From Chara braunii (lineage: Eukaryota > Streptophyta > Charophyceae > Charales > Characeae): a stretch of 26,626 bases of DNA. Below the pieces are notes generated by a model. That model made no database searches, had not been told where the DNA came from, and saw only the letters and a list, made by a program, of their open reading frames with translations. Shown here piece after piece: positions 1 through 10,807 of this stretch. The translations under genes were made by a program, and so were the position numbers. Every line of letters starts with the position of its first letter. Within the stretch, counting starts at the first letter, position 1. The DNA is taken from positions 4,240,972 through 4,267,597 of the forward strand of contig BFEA01000008.1 in the NCBI GenBank assembly GCA_003427395.1, written 5' to 3'.

Positions 1-318
1 GGTATTCCAAACCACTTCCTAGAGGGTAGGGTGTCTTGAAGCTAGGGGCAGTCGCCTCCTCGTGCTTTCAGGAAAAGGGGAGGTTGAATCTAGTAACCGG
101 CTGGGTGGCCGCTTTAGGAGCCACCAACGTGTGGGAGGGCTAGCGGCACAAGAAGCCCAACCCGTGACTCAACTTGTGTTAAAGCAGGTGCTATTAGGCA
201 CTACTCTCGTGATCGGACCGTGACACAAGAATCACGGCCCGAAAAGGGGAGTGAAGATTGAACATGAAGATGGGTATATCTGAGTTTATTTTGACAAAGC
301 TAGCGCTTCGTCATTCAG

Positions 319-822
319 ATGCTTGTGGAGACAGTGATTCTCCGATTGTTCAGCACACGCGAGGCGGCGGCTAATTGGTTAGCGGTGCCGACACGATCCC
401 GCGCCAGCATGATATGGAAAGGAAGGCTGGTGTACAATCCACTAGAGGTTTACTCGGAACGGGATGTGCCACGATTCTGGGACGGGAGCGTGAGGAAACC
501 ACCACGGAGTTATATTTTCTTGGTTGAACCAGACCAGCGTATTGTGCGATATGATTTTGCGCCTTCTAATCCGTCACGAGATTACGGAGACACGAACCTA
601 GTTGTGGTTCACGAGGACTGTCCGGGAGTAGAGAACATTCCTGAGGTTAGAGAAATGTTCCTCCATACTGTACTTCATCTGAACGATTTACAGGGGTCAT
701 TCGGCCTCCTTCATCACGTGAGACGAGTCCGAGCGAACAGATTTAATACCATTCGCTCGGAACGTTTTGACGTCACCGATTTCTATGATGAGGCGTGTGA
801 AATTTACGAGCGCCTTTTCTAA
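319..822 (+). CDS. LTR-encoded ORF-A, intact copy, unknown function
   Basis: A 167-residue frame lies in the U3 part of the 5' LTR, far upstream of the TATA-like box. I do not recognise the protein. It is soluble-looking, with an aromatic and charged centre (PPRSYIFLVEP) and an acidic C-terminus (DFYDEACEIYERLF), and no signal peptide or membrane segment. The matching frame in the 3' LTR (14643-15146) aligns along its whole length but has a TGA where this copy has CGA (codon 26). Since both LTRs derive from one template at insertion, the progenitor LTR probably had this frame open. It is followed after about 20 bases by ORF-B. Confidence 0.45.
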   Translation: MLVETVILRLFSTREAAANWLAVPTRSRASMIWKGRLVYNPLEVYSERDVPRFWDGSVRKPPRSYIFLVEPDQRIVRYDFAPSNPSRDYGDTNLVVVHEDCPGVENIPEVREMFLHTVLHLNDLQGSFGLLHHVRRVRANRFNTIRSERFDVTDFYDEACEIYERLF

Positions 823-845
823 TAGGTGGCTTTTTCGGTGTGCAG

Positions 846-1063
846 ATGCCAAGCGGATGGCGGGACCTCACTCAGGCCAGATATCTACTGATTCGCGACA
901 CTACGGACAAGGAGCAGATCTGGCGAGCGGAGCGATTATTACTAGTTCGGGATGGAGCGCCCACATGCTGGACTCCACCCTGACTTTTGACGACGAGGAG
1001 CTTACGCGACTCGACCGGTTAGAGGCTGAGGCCCGTGAAGGTCGACAGGTTTATCCCGGCTAA
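846..1063 (+). pseudogene. LTR ORF-B, internally deleted copy
   Basis: The ATG at 846 begins a frame matching the start of ORF-B in the 3' LTR (MPSGWRDLTQARYLLIRD here). After the ACATGCTGGA at about 965-974 the sequence jumps to the part equivalent to 15631, removing about 334 bases and breaking the frame. The tail encoding the original C-terminus, ending in GRQVYPG, is still readable in another frame up to 1063. It is a relic of the intact frame at 15170-15721. Confidence 0.5.
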
Positions 1064-1663
1064 GCGCACCCTCTTGAATCATCTGCCACGGTGAGTTGTC
1101 CTTTATAGCAGGGTCACAACCATGTGACTCTACAGGGGTAATAATAACAAAAAAAAACAATAATCTTGTGTAGGTAGGCCAACCAGATGGATAGTATCTG
1201 AATTACCTCGATGATAAATCGATCATTTAAATATAAACTGAGCAAAGCGAAGAATGAATATTCGAAAAGGTGTTGAGCGGAACAACGAGGACGAAGTAAG
1301 AGAAGACAAAACAGTCCCACGCCAAGTAACCTGGTGTTGGCAATGGCTACTTCGTCATTCGTGGAACAGAGAGAGTAATTATCACTTACGGGGACAAAGC
1401 GACTAACGTTATTACACTCGCCTCTCCAAGTAGGTATACGTGATACGGAAGCGTGGTCGAACCGAGAGTTCAAACATTGACCACGAGCCAGATCATTTGT
1501 GATCTGCATGGTACCAGCGATAGTTACTTGTAGAAGCTGTGCACGACAGATTTTCCGTCCGCGGACGGCGGTATAATTGTCTCTTCGGTCATGTAGGCGG
1601 GAAATGATAACCTTGGCAGGTCGTCTCATCAAGTCAAAATGTTGTTATAAATTGGTAGGGGAT

Positions 1664-1670
1664 TATAAAG
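1664..1670 (+). promoter_or_regulatory. TATA-like box of the 5' LTR
   Basis: TATAAAG sits in GATTATAAAGGGACTAGG and is identical in the 3' LTR (16349-16355). It lies about 560 bases before the LTR end, a plausible U3/R position with transcription starting near 1690-1700. The presumed assembly duplication repeats it at about 1736-1742. No transcript data support it. Confidence 0.45.
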
Positions 1671-1974
1671 GGACTAGGATTATACATTCNGGTCGTCTCA
1701 TCAAGTCAAAATGTTGTTATAAATTGGTAGGGGATTATAAAGGGACTAGGATTATACATTCGGTTTCACGTTTGGTTGAGGCCGTCCTAGTCGACCGACA
1801 CTTGTTCGTACCAAGGAGTTCAGCGCCCTCGGAAACGGACAACGTTCGGGTCCACTTGGCGTTAACCAAGCGTACCTATACTCCAGCGAGCGAGCAAACG
1901 CCCTCGACTGACCTACCTCTGCAATTGCATGTAAAAGTTTTCGCACGTGGGTCGGTATCTCGGTAGGGATACGC

Positions 1975-2002
1975 CCCTGAGGGTGGTGACAGCCCCTCAG
2001 GG
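1975..2002 (+). other. Conserved hairpin plus splice-donor-like site in the LTR R/U5 region
   Basis: CCCTGAGGG (1975-1983) and CCCTCAGGG (1994-2002) form a perfect 9-bp stem with a 10-base loop. It is preserved in the 3' LTR. Immediately downstream, AAG|GTAAGT (2003-2011) is a near-ideal 5' splice site, also preserved in the 3' LTR. A spliced leader is possible but no acceptor was identified. Confidence 0.35.
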
Positions 2003-2196
2003 AAGGTAAGTTGTGCCCCGCGAAAACCTATCCTGTCGTAGGGGACCGCGGGATGTATAGTTGGCGCACCCGGCTAGAGCGGCGAAGGGACAATGCAACC
2101 GCATCTGTCTCGGCGGTTCGTGGAATTATCTCTGCATCGTCCTAAGTTGTCTCTTGATTTTGTTTTGTCATAACTCCTGCGTGACATAGCCAGGAG

Positions 2197-2218
2197 GGCC
2201 CTCGTTCACGCGAGGGCC
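2197..2218 (+). other. Hairpin at the LTR 3' end
   Basis: GGCCCTCG (2197-2204) and CGAGGGCC (2211-2218) pair perfectly around the loop TTCACG, about ten bases before the end of the LTR. The 3' LTR keeps it with one change. It may be part of a leader or polyadenylation structure. Confidence 0.5.
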
Positions 2219-2233
2219 GATGCGCTCAACAGG

Positions 2234-2252
2234 TGGCGCCGTTGTCGGGGAT
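2234..2252 (+). other. Primer-binding site for tRNA-Asp
   Basis: TGGCGCCGTTGTCGGGGAT is complementary to the 3' end of plant tRNA-Asp (ending ...GGCAACGGCGCCA) with a single mismatch (T for C at 2245). It sits a few bases after the 5' LTR, where minus-strand priming occurs. This is the primer known from plant Athila-type gypsy elements. Confidence 0.88.
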
Positions 2253-2461
2253 GACGGCAAATTACCGTTGTCCCTGGTGGAACAATACTCGGGAAAATGA
2301 TGGTTATAGCGATTTTAAGTATTGTGTGTTGTTTGTTTGGATTGAAAGTAGTCAGTGATTATCAATGTTTAGAGAAAGAAAAGAAGGCAAGGTTTGGAGT
2401 GAATTGTTGGAACCTATTTGACACTTGGTCGTGTGGGTTTTATCGTGTTGATTCTCCGAAG

Positions 2462-3742
2462 ATGACGGGAGGGAGTGTTGATCCCGCGAATATTAATGCA
2501 GGGGATTGACGCAATGACATTCTGGAACTCGCACGGGCCATTCGAGAGGCCGATAATCAAAAGGCGCAGCTGCCGAAAGTTCAAGTTCCCCTCTTCGATG
2601 GCACCAATGCCTCAACATGGGCGGACAAGTTTGAACAACTGGGCAGCTGTTGTGAATGGACGAGTGAGAAGATGCTTCAAATGGTGAAGCGATATTGTAT
2701 GGTCGAATACAAAGAGGAAGTGTCGGAGTTGGTGCAAGCCTCGTGCGACTCGCCGGACTTTAAGGCCAAATTACTGGACAAGTACCAATTGGGGGATCAA
2801 CTGCTCGACCTGGCCGACTTACGGAAAGTCAGACGTCGGAAGTTTGGTACGACCAAGCAGTTTCTCACGGAATTTGAACGAGTCGCGCGCTTAGTGCCTG
2901 ATCTTCCTGATAAGGATCGGTGCCTTATCTTCCTCGATAACTTTTCGAAAGTTGAGCAGCGGGAACTGATGAAGGATATGACCGGACGATACGACTGGCC
3001 AAAGATCAAGGAGAATTTGTTGGCTGGAAGCTTCGACCAGATGCTTTACCGTCTCCTTAAGCAGCAAAAGGAGGACCGCGAGAAGGAAGGGGTAAGCGCG
3101 GACAAGGATCAAGCCGTTTACAAGACCCTGACTGACATGCGGAACATGATGGTTGACATGAAGGAGGAAAGGTTACAGCTACAAGTGATGATGGTCCAGA
3201 CAAAAGGTGGAAAGAGGAAGGGGAAAGCTCCCGTTGTGGAGAAGGTGAGCAGTAGCAGCAGTGAAGAGGAAGATGAGGAAGAAGTGGAGCCCCCTCAAAA
3301 ATTGACTAAAGCGAGACGGAAGGCCTTAAACCAGATACGAGGAGGGCAAGGCACTAGTAAAAAGCAGCGGAAGAATAATGGAGGAGGTGGACAAGGAAGC
3401 AACCAGGAACAGGCGGCGCAGGCCCCTCCTAAGCAACCCCAACCTCAAGCAGGAGGCCGAGGCCGAGGTCGAGGTAGAGGACAAGGCACTGGGGGAGGCC
3501 GAGGAAATGGAGGCGGCCGAGGCAATTGGCAGAATTGGTTTTGCAAGTACTGCGGACAAGATGGGCATGGGATACGGTTTTGTCAGACCGTTACCAAAGA
3601 TGAAAACGATAAGGTTATATATACGAATATCCGAGGCGAGGTCTACGACTTCGAAGGGAACCTCATCGATCCCAATGTGGAAGGAGGAATGGGAAAGGAA
3701 GCCTTCCAACGTATCGGGCGAGATCTTCCAACAACTTTTTGA
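2462..3742 (+). pseudogene. gag: gag (capsid/nucleocapsid), broken
   Basis: One frame runs from the ATG at 2462 to the TGA at 3740 with a single internal stop, TGA at 2507 (GAT TGA CGC, most simply a CGA arginine codon hit by C-to-T). The capsid part contains the gag-like PLFDGTNASTWADKFE stretch near 2590-2640 and helix-rich sequence to about 3100. An acidic Ser/Glu linker follows (about 3250-3295), then Arg-Gly-rich sequence (about 3455-3530). The CCHC zinc knuckle CKYCGQDGHGIRFC (about 3541-3582) has exact C-x2-C-x4-H-x4-C spacing and would bind genomic RNA. The frame is open further upstream to 2297, giving a hydrophobic N-terminus, but MTGGSV is the more likely start. Confidence 0.85.
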
Positions 3743-5299
3743 CTGGCTTCCCTGGAAGAAGTCGAACAGATTGAGTTGGAAGCGGCGATGGAGTCATTGG
3801 CGATTGAAGATGACAAGACCGCAGATGAAAGTTTGAGCAAAGAGCAGAAAGAGATATTGCATCGAGCCCAGTTGGTGGTCAGAAAAATGACTCGATGCAG
3901 GGAAGCTTTCGTTCAAGTATGTGCCGACATGAATGAAGAGTGGCCCAGGCTTCCCCAAGTTTTTCTGTTTGGAGGATGGGACAGAGATGGCCAAGGAGAT
4001 CTTACTGATGTTACCGCATCACAGCCTGGATCGCCGTCGGCAGGGCGTTTGATTGCCACCACGATTTTGTCCCGTCCTGCTTTCAAGCGACCTGCCACCG
4101 CTGGTCTCCCACAAGCTCGGAGGGCTCGAAGGCCGCCGCGGCCAAGGGCAGCGCCAAAAGAAGGACCAAGTCAGCCTCGGAAAACCGAGACAGTTTCAAT
4201 TGAAGAAGACGATGGTGAGGAGGACGAATTGTTGCGGGCTGAGGATGAGCGGCAGGCCAAACAACGGGCCATGGAGAGGGAGCCAGAAACAGGCAGGGTC
4301 GATATTGGAGAGGGTGATTTGAAAAAGAAGAAGCAAGTTTACACGACTCCGGTAGAGCACGGGCTGGATATTGAGCAAATCGTGGACCCGATTTTGGAAA
4401 GCCAGCGTGATCTATTCACGCTCAAGGAATTCTTGGTCGCATCACCGAAAATTCGAGAGGAGTTCAGACACCGATTGTCAAGAAAAAAGGTGATGACGGT
4501 TAAGATGAGTGATATTTTTCCCCAAGAGATTAGTTGGGTTCCTCCTGAGACAAAAAATGGACTGGCACTGTGTAGCAACTAGATTATTGAAGGTGCAAGT
4601 TGGGCCGTGTGAGTACTCGGCTCTCATCGACGATGGAGCTGAAATTAACATTATACGTGAAAGAGAAGCCCTGGGGGCAGGCGTCAACATCAATCGAGCG
4701 GATACTGGATTTTTGGTGGGTGCAAGTGGGATAACTCCCTTTTGCGGAACGGCAAGTAACGTGACGATACAAGTTGGTAAAGTCGAAGTCCGTTCTTACT
4801 TCTATGTGTTACCCAGGGTTGAGCATGTCGTGTTGCGGGGCAGAGTTTTCCTCTGTCGATCAGAATCCATCATCTTTAACAAGAATGATGGTACTATGAT
4901 CGTGGTTTTGTGTGACCCGTATGTGGCTATTACGAGGTGATGAAGTGTGAGAACACAGGACCAACCAATTCAAGGAACCGACTCAATCCGGGGTCCTACT
5001 CCTTCACGGAATCCGAAAGATTCAGGAGGGAGAAGGAATCCCTCGGAGAAGAGAGCGATCCCCGAGAATTTTCTCTTGCTCTGCCCAACATCTCTCAAGC
5101 GATTGAGTTCGACCCCAAGTTGGTCCAAACATTGACAGAGATTGTGGCAGGAGAAGGCGGGACTGGTAGGATGTATCTTACTTATCGGTCCGACAGTTCT
5201 TCGGAAGATGATGTATTGACGGAGCCAGCAGCCAAGCAAGGGCCTTTTTTAGAGGTGGACGATTTGGAGTTGGAGCGAAACGTAAGTACAAGAGAGTAG
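3743..5299 (+). pseudogene. gag-pol linker and aspartic protease region, frameshifted
   Basis: The gag frame continues after its TGA to 4582 as an acidic and basic linker; its C-terminal part (SPKIREEFRHRLSRKK) resembles the pre-protease region of plant gypsy polyproteins. A +1 shift near the A6 run at 4552-4557 leads into the protease frame (4509-4940). The retropepsin motif is LIDDGAE, with the presumed catalytic Asp codon at 4629; the usual Ser/Thr after it is Asp here. A TGA at 4938 and another shift lead to an acidic linker at 4937-5299, and a third shift near 5285 enters the RT frame. As it stands no active protease could be made. Confidence 0.75.
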
Positions 5300-7458
5300 G
5301 CGAGAAAGTTCGTCCAGTGCCCGTCTTGATCACGCAAGAAAAAGAAGTGTATTATAAAGAAGAAAGAGAATGGATGAGGATGAGGAAGAAAAATAGTATG
5401 AAGGCGTCATGTCGATTGACGAAGGAGAGGATTAAGAATATGATCATTGGAGAGGAAGGGTCGCTTACTGAAAAGAAGGTGGACTTCCTTGTCAGTGTCA
5501 TGAAGAGAACTCATTTGGCTTACGCCTTCGATGATGACGAGCGAGGGAGGCTTGACGTTGACATGATTCCGATGATCAGGATTCATACGGTACTTCACGA
5601 GCCGTGGAACATACGAGGTCCGCGCTATCCAAATCCAGATGATCATCGTAGAGTCGTTGAATATTTGGACGGTAAGATTCGGACAAAGGTCGCGGATTAC
5701 TCGTATGGACCATATGCGTCCCCTTGGTTTTGTTTCATCAAGCCAAATGGCGTATTGCGATGGGTGCAGAATTTGCAGAAGCTGAACTCAGTGACGGTTC
5801 GTGATGCCGGAGAACTTCCACATGCCGATCAGTTGTCTGAGTCGTGCGCAGGCAGACCTATCATCACTCTCATCGACTTGTACTCAGGATATGATCAATT
5901 CCCTCTCTATACGGCAGACAGGCCGATGACGGCCATGCATACGCCGACGGGATTAATTCATATGTGTGCGGCGCCTCAAGGATGGACGAACGCCGTAGCG
6001 ATTGTTTAGAGATATATGATGAGATTCATGCAGCCGCTTTGTCCATACGTGACCTCACCTTATATCGATGATCTGGCCATACCCGGGCCACGGGTCAAGG
6101 ACGAGACGGAGGTGCTGCCAGGCGTTTGAATGTTTGTTTGAGAGCATGTTCGTAACGTGGAGAAGGTCCTGTCCAAGTTAAAGGAGTACAACCTCACTGC
6201 CAGCGATGTCAAATCTCGGCATTGTATGCGTGAGGCGACTCTCTTGGGCTTCCTGTGCGATGAGAGGGGTCGTCGGCCAGATTCCAAGAAGACAAACAAG
6301 ATTCTGGAATAACCGACTCCGCTTAAGTCCATCACTGATGTGCGCAGTTTTTTGGGGACTTGCGGATTCTGGCGCATCTTCATCCGCAAGTTCGCAGCAA
6401 GGGTGGAACACCTACGGAAGTTGGTGCGTAAAAATCAGGAATGGGAATGGGGTCCAAAGTAGCAGGCGGCAGTTGACTATATCAAGGCACAATTCCGAGA
6501 AAGAGGGTTGATCCTGGGGGTTCCGTACTTTGAGAATGACCCGAATCGGCCCTTTGTGGTTGAAACGGATGCAGGCCCCACAGCGTTGGGTAGAGTCCTC
6601 ATCCAAAAGGATGGAGGAGGGCGAGAAAGGCCATTGAGATTTGAAAGTCGAACGATGAATGAGGCGGAACGGAAGTATTCCTAATTTAAGAAAGAAACCC
6701 TTGCAGTGCTTCATTGTTTCGGGATCTTGCATAACTACATGTTTGGAAGACGGTTCGTCTTGCGGGTTGATCCGACTGCCCTGGCGCAGTCACTGAAGAA
6801 TTATTCCCCCTCGGATCCAACTATTGCTCGATGGTTGATCTATATCTGGATGTTCGATTTCGAGATCGAACGTATTGCGGGAACGCAAAATCGGGCGGAT
6901 GGATTGAGTCGGATCGAGTGGGACTCCTCGAAAGATCGGGCAGAAGACTCCGTTCCTGTGGATGGATTTTCGGAAACAGACGAGCAACAGTTGAGTATCA
7001 GGGGTTGGGAATATATCACTAATGCTTCGTCCCGACCTGGAAAGTCGATCTGGAGTCCGCCGAGTTGTTACCAAAAGTTTTCAGAACTTGTGATGAGTGA
7101 GTCTTTTATTGAGGAGGATCCTTGGGGCGAACGGTCTGCTGAGCAGATGAAGAGGTTGGCGCTATCTGACCCAATACGACTTTCGGAAGAACCTCTTACG
7201 ATTGAAGGAGGACATGAGCAAGGAGACGAAGTCCTCAAGACCTTTGGAGGAATGGTATTCGTTGTTAATGCGTTGATACAAGAAGATCACGGCAAGTTAA
7301 TAATGGAAGAAAGGGAAGGCAGTGGGATTAAAGAAGTCTTTCGTGCGGAGGAATATGATGGGATCTATAAGAAGATTGGGCTTTGGTTGAATGGGGATCT
7401 GAACGAGGCAGAGATAGAGCCAGAAATAAGAGAGAAGGCAAAGGATTTTGTCGTTCGA
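5282..7458 (+). pseudogene. pol: Reverse transcriptase and RNase H, multiple stops
   Basis: A single frame (first bases at positions 1 mod 3) carries both domains. RT motifs are YASPWFCFIKPNG (near 5710-5750), LIDLYSGYDQ with the motif A Asp at 5875-5877, PQGWTNAVA (near 5974-6000), and YIDD at 6061-6072. RNase H follows, with ETDAGP (Asp at 6568-6570), FKKETLAVLH after 6684, VDPTAL, and GTQNRADGLSR ending near 6912. In-frame stops occur at 6007, 6127, 6139, 6310, 6460 and 6682. Those at 6007 and 6682 fit CAG/CAA to TAG/TAA and 6139 fits TGG to TGA, a transition pattern typical of old methylated copies. After RNase H an acidic tether runs to the TAG at 7459. Confidence 0.9.
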
Positions 7459-8600
7459 TAGGGGCATCTCTTCAAAAAGTCTGACGATGGTACACCTCAG
7501 AGAGTGGTGTGCGGGGTTCCCAGACAGTTGGATGTGATTGCGGCTCTACATGATGGAGTGGCAGGTGGACATCGATCTGCACAAGTGACATTGGGAAAGA
7601 TCCAACACCTCTATTTTTTGGATGGTATGGGTAAGATGGTGGCAGAGTTCTGCAACTCGTGCGTTCCTTGTCAGAAATGTTCGAGCCTCCGTTATGTTGA
7701 ACCACTTAATCCACAATATGTGGTTGAGCCAGGTGCGGTTGTGCACCTCGACCTGATCGTTATACCACCAGGCTTAATGGGTACAGATACATTTTTTATG
7801 CGAGAGATAATCTTACCGGGTTTGTTGATGGGCGTGCAATCCGTGAACGAACCGGGAAGATCTTGGCAGAATGTCTCGAAGAGTTTTACCTTCGGTATCC
7901 ATTTGTTCGGGAATTTGTGATGGATCGAGGCGGCGAATTTCGGCCAGAAGAGGTTCAGGCTCTCCTAAAAAGACTGGGAGTGAACTATAGTTATACCACT
8001 AGAGCACACCCCTTGGCCAATACTCCGGTCGAACGTGGGCATGCCACCTTGACTAATTTGCTAGCTAAATGGTGTGCAGGCAAGCCATCAACATGGCTCG
8101 TCTATCTCAGAGCTGCCATATTTGTTGAAAATATAACCGTAAAACGGACTACTGGGTATGCTCCTGTTACGTTATGGTTTGGACGACACGCTACGTTTCC
8201 AATTGAGAGTTTCCTGACCACATGGCAAAAACAGGATATGAAAATCAAACTTTCTACAGAAGAATTGCTGGACCTGAGGGTCAGGCAAATAAAAGTTACT
8301 GAGGAAAGAGTTGTGGAGGTCTCTGCGTCAACTGCGGACAGCAGACGGACGGATAAAGTTAGATGGGATATGCAACCCCGGGTTAGAAAGGAACCGTTGG
8401 AAGTGGGGGATATTGTCCTCCTCTATGACTCTTCTCTTGAAAAACAGTGGTCGAGGAAATTAGATAATCGATGGATGGGGTCATATCGTATTATTAAGAA
8501 AACAGAGATTGGAGCATACGAGATTGAGGAGATGGATGGAGCACGTAGGCGAGATTGGGTTTCAGGCTCACGCTTGAAAAAGTTTGTCCATAGGGGCTAA
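7459..8600 (+). pseudogene. Integrase, one stop and one frameshift
   Basis: The zinc-binding region has His codons at 7549 and 7570 and the Cys pair at 7660 and 7669 (CVPCQKC), the HHCC arrangement of retroviral-type integrases. The first catalytic Asp is at 7750 (VVHLDLI). A one-base deletion near 7775-7783 (TTAATGGGTACAG) shifts the frame. In the new frame are the second Asp at 7923 (MDRGGEF) and the Glu at 8031 (VERGH), separated by exactly 35 residues, the D-D-35-E core. The C-terminal GPY/F-like module (GDIVLLYDSSLEKQW...RWMGSYRI) ends at TAA 8598 without a chromodomain. A TAG at 7459 separates it from RNase H. Confidence 0.9.
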
Positions 8601-9080
8601 ATGATGTCTTATTTTTTTTAACAGATATTGATACCTCTGGCTAACTTGATTTTATGATTAAGTATTTGTAAGATATATTTTCCATGTAATGGACAGACAC
8701 ATATGGACTTGTAATGAATTACTTGTTGACGTCATTTTTGTCATTATTCTTCGTTTTTGAGTAAGATAATTGAGGTGCATAGTAATTTTTCAACCCCTGT
8801 AGAAATGATTCTCCGATCATGCATCTCTTTTATTTCTTATGTTGAATGTGTTTTGCTTGTGAAGGATGGGTGTGAATCATTTGTGCAAAGTTATGACTTA
8901 GCGTGTAACATGTGGTTTCCTGGACGATAAGTATTCGTTCTGTAGGCGCATGGTTTAACAAATATATTAAGTTTATATGTAATACCTAGTCTTTTTAGTG
9001 TCTTGAGATTCCTGAAAGATGTGACCCTTGTAGGTGATAGTGAGGCTCGTGTCGGAACTTAGTTCCTGGTCCACAACGAG
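8601..9080 (+). other. AT-rich spacer after integrase
   Basis: This stretch is AT-rich with no open frame of note and no recognisable repeat. It begins the 5.6 kb region between integrase and the 3' LTR. Confidence 0.5.
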
Positions 9081-9456
9081 ATGATGTCATTTTCATTGAA
9101 AAAGGGCGATGGCTACACTATCACCGAAAAGGAGGATGGTGTCGTAATCCTGTTGAGACCTCGCCTATGGTGGGGAGCGATCGCTGCTTATCACAGGGGT
9201 GGGGTTGGTCGTCTATCCTTGTGGTATGCAGGGTCGCCGCGTCCTTATGATCCTCGTCTGACCAACTTGGACTATATGGATGAGGTTGTCTCGCCCTGCA
9301 GACGTGGCATTAACAGAGTCGCGATACTGAAATCGAAGGGAATGTGGTGAGGCTCAAATCTAAAGCGGGGCTTGATGTCGAGATGTTATCCTTTGTGGAG
9401 GATTACACCACTCCTCGACGCAGTCACATAGAATTCGGGGATACTAAGACATAATA
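9081..9456 (+). pseudogene. Post-integrase ORF, unknown, probably frameshifted
   Basis: The ATG at 9081 opens 89 codons (to 9350) that look protein-like: a charged N-terminus, then LLRPRLWWGAIAAYH and PRPYDPRLTNLDYMDEVV. Near 9320-9345 a neighbouring frame takes over (RDTEIEGNVVRLKSKAG, then VEMLSFVEDYTTPRRSHIEF) and closes with TAA at about 9454. The two pieces may be one former protein of about 125 residues. I do not recognise it. Its position matches where Athila and Tat elements carry extra ORFs, but nothing resembles an envelope protein (no membrane segment). Confidence 0.3.
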
Positions 9457-10540
9457 ATCCTAGGTATTTGTAAAATTGCACAATCGGATGGGTTACGAAA
9501 CTCGGGTAAAGGACTTAAATAATGAGTTCTTTATTTGGATGGCTAGTTCAGATTATGTCTGAACGATTATCGTAGGTTGGGTTATGGAGGTCTGTCAGGG
9601 GTTATTCCTGGCTCATTCTGGGAGTTAGCGGAAGGTTAATACGGATCTTCCAGAAGGAATGATAGAAAACCAGAGCCTTGCTATTAATTTTCCCGACAAC
9701 CATGAGTGTAGTATAGTACGAGTATCCTTGTGTTACGTGGGAGGTCCAGGTTAAATTCCTGGCAACACGTGAGTGTGTTGAAGTGTTGTGGATGCATCCC
9801 CATGGACATGAGAGACCTGGGTTAAATTCCCGGCAGTAATGGTTGTTTTCCCAGATGATTAAAATAATAATTTCCAACCGAATGAGTTTTGTTAGTTAGA
9901 ACCATTACAATAAGGTCCTTTGAATTTTGGGCTTCTAGGGGCTGAATCTGGGCCTGAGTTCCTAATTTCGGGCTTCCAGGGGTTGAATCTGGTACCAATC
10001 CGATGAGTGCAGAATGATTGTGAATTTTGGCTTCGAGGGCATAACTCGTTTAATAGTAAGGAGTCCGTTTTTTCGGAGATCCGCTGTTATAGTATCTGTG
10101 ATTTTATTAAGATTGAAGGATACTAAGAGAAGTATCTGCAAGATTTAATATTGAGAGTACCGACCACATGAATGACGTGGAAGTCGTTCAATGAGGCCCG
10201 GGAATGCTATCGGGGCAGAAACCCTAACAAGGGTATCAGCCCGTGTTTTTAAACGTCGGACGCTGTCTGACCTTTTTACTTGATTGGAAGACTTGATGAG
10301 ATTGACGTTGCCAGAGTTTATTCAGACCAACGCTATGACTAAAAGACTTAAACTTTTTTGAACCTGACGTCGTCGACGCAGGACGACATCGACATTCGTG
10401 CGGGATACCGGGAGTCGGCACCGTCGTCCGCGGGTCCAGACGAGACCGCAGTAGCGTGCGGTCGTGGGAAAACTAAAGTTAAAGCCTAGGCTACCTATGA
10501 TGAGGTCGCGGGGCTGTTAAGTTGCGCGATTCAGGGCCTA
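9457..10540 (+). other. Non-coding spacer with small direct repeats
   Basis: No gene is seen. Two short repeats stand out. GGTTAAATTCC occurs with flanking CC/GG arms at about 9748 and 9817, resembling a degenerate tRNA T-arm. GGGCTT(C)AGGGG(C/T)TGAATCTGG occurs at about 9927 and 9969. The rest has no clear structure. Confidence 0.3.
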
Positions 10541-10807
10541 AGCGGGCCAAAAAGGGGCCGCCGCGGCAAGATGGACCGCGGCGTGAAGGGATGGCTTAGG
10601 GTCCTTACGGCTTTTGCGCCAAGGACCCGGGGCCGAAGGCGTCGAGGCCAGTTGAGTAGGGCAGCTGTTAAAGCTCTCGGCCGCCGACCCCGCCAGCCTG
10701 CCACGGCAGCAAGTTGGCTTAGCAGGCGTAGCCTGCTAGGCGCTAGGAAGGGACCTGCTGGGCACCAGAAGCCCTTCATATAGAAGGGCCGCTCCTTTTC
10801 TGATGTG

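Larger units (their letters stand above)
1..2227 (+). repeat. 5' LTR of the gypsy element
   Basis: This sequence is repeated in direct orientation near 14.3-16.8 kb with scattered substitutions. It is followed after a few bases by the primer-binding site, as expected for a 5' LTR. Relative to the 3' copy it lacks about 334 bases (the equivalent of 15297-15630) inside ORF-B and about 28 bases near 1215. Bases 1619-1689 and 1691-1761 are exact duplicates around the N at 1690 and are probably one copy. Shared similarity ends at GCGCTC (2227); the canonical TG...CA ends are not evident, so the exact termini are uncertain. Confidence 0.88.

Noticed and set aside
1114-1632. A 172-codon antisense frame in the 5' LTR, with a counterpart at 15886-16317
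   Set aside because: Both copies come from the same LTR, so conservation is automatic. No domain is seen and it lies opposite the presumed promoter region.
1577-1966. Plus-strand frame over the TATA-like box, shared with 16262-16579
   Set aside because: It starts upstream of the predicted transcription start, is inflated by the assembly duplication at 1690, and most differences between the copies change amino acids.
4552-4558. A-AAA-AAT as a programmed -1 frameshift signal before the protease
   Set aside because: The shift needed here is +1 (or -2), not -1, so an indel in the A run is the simpler explanation.
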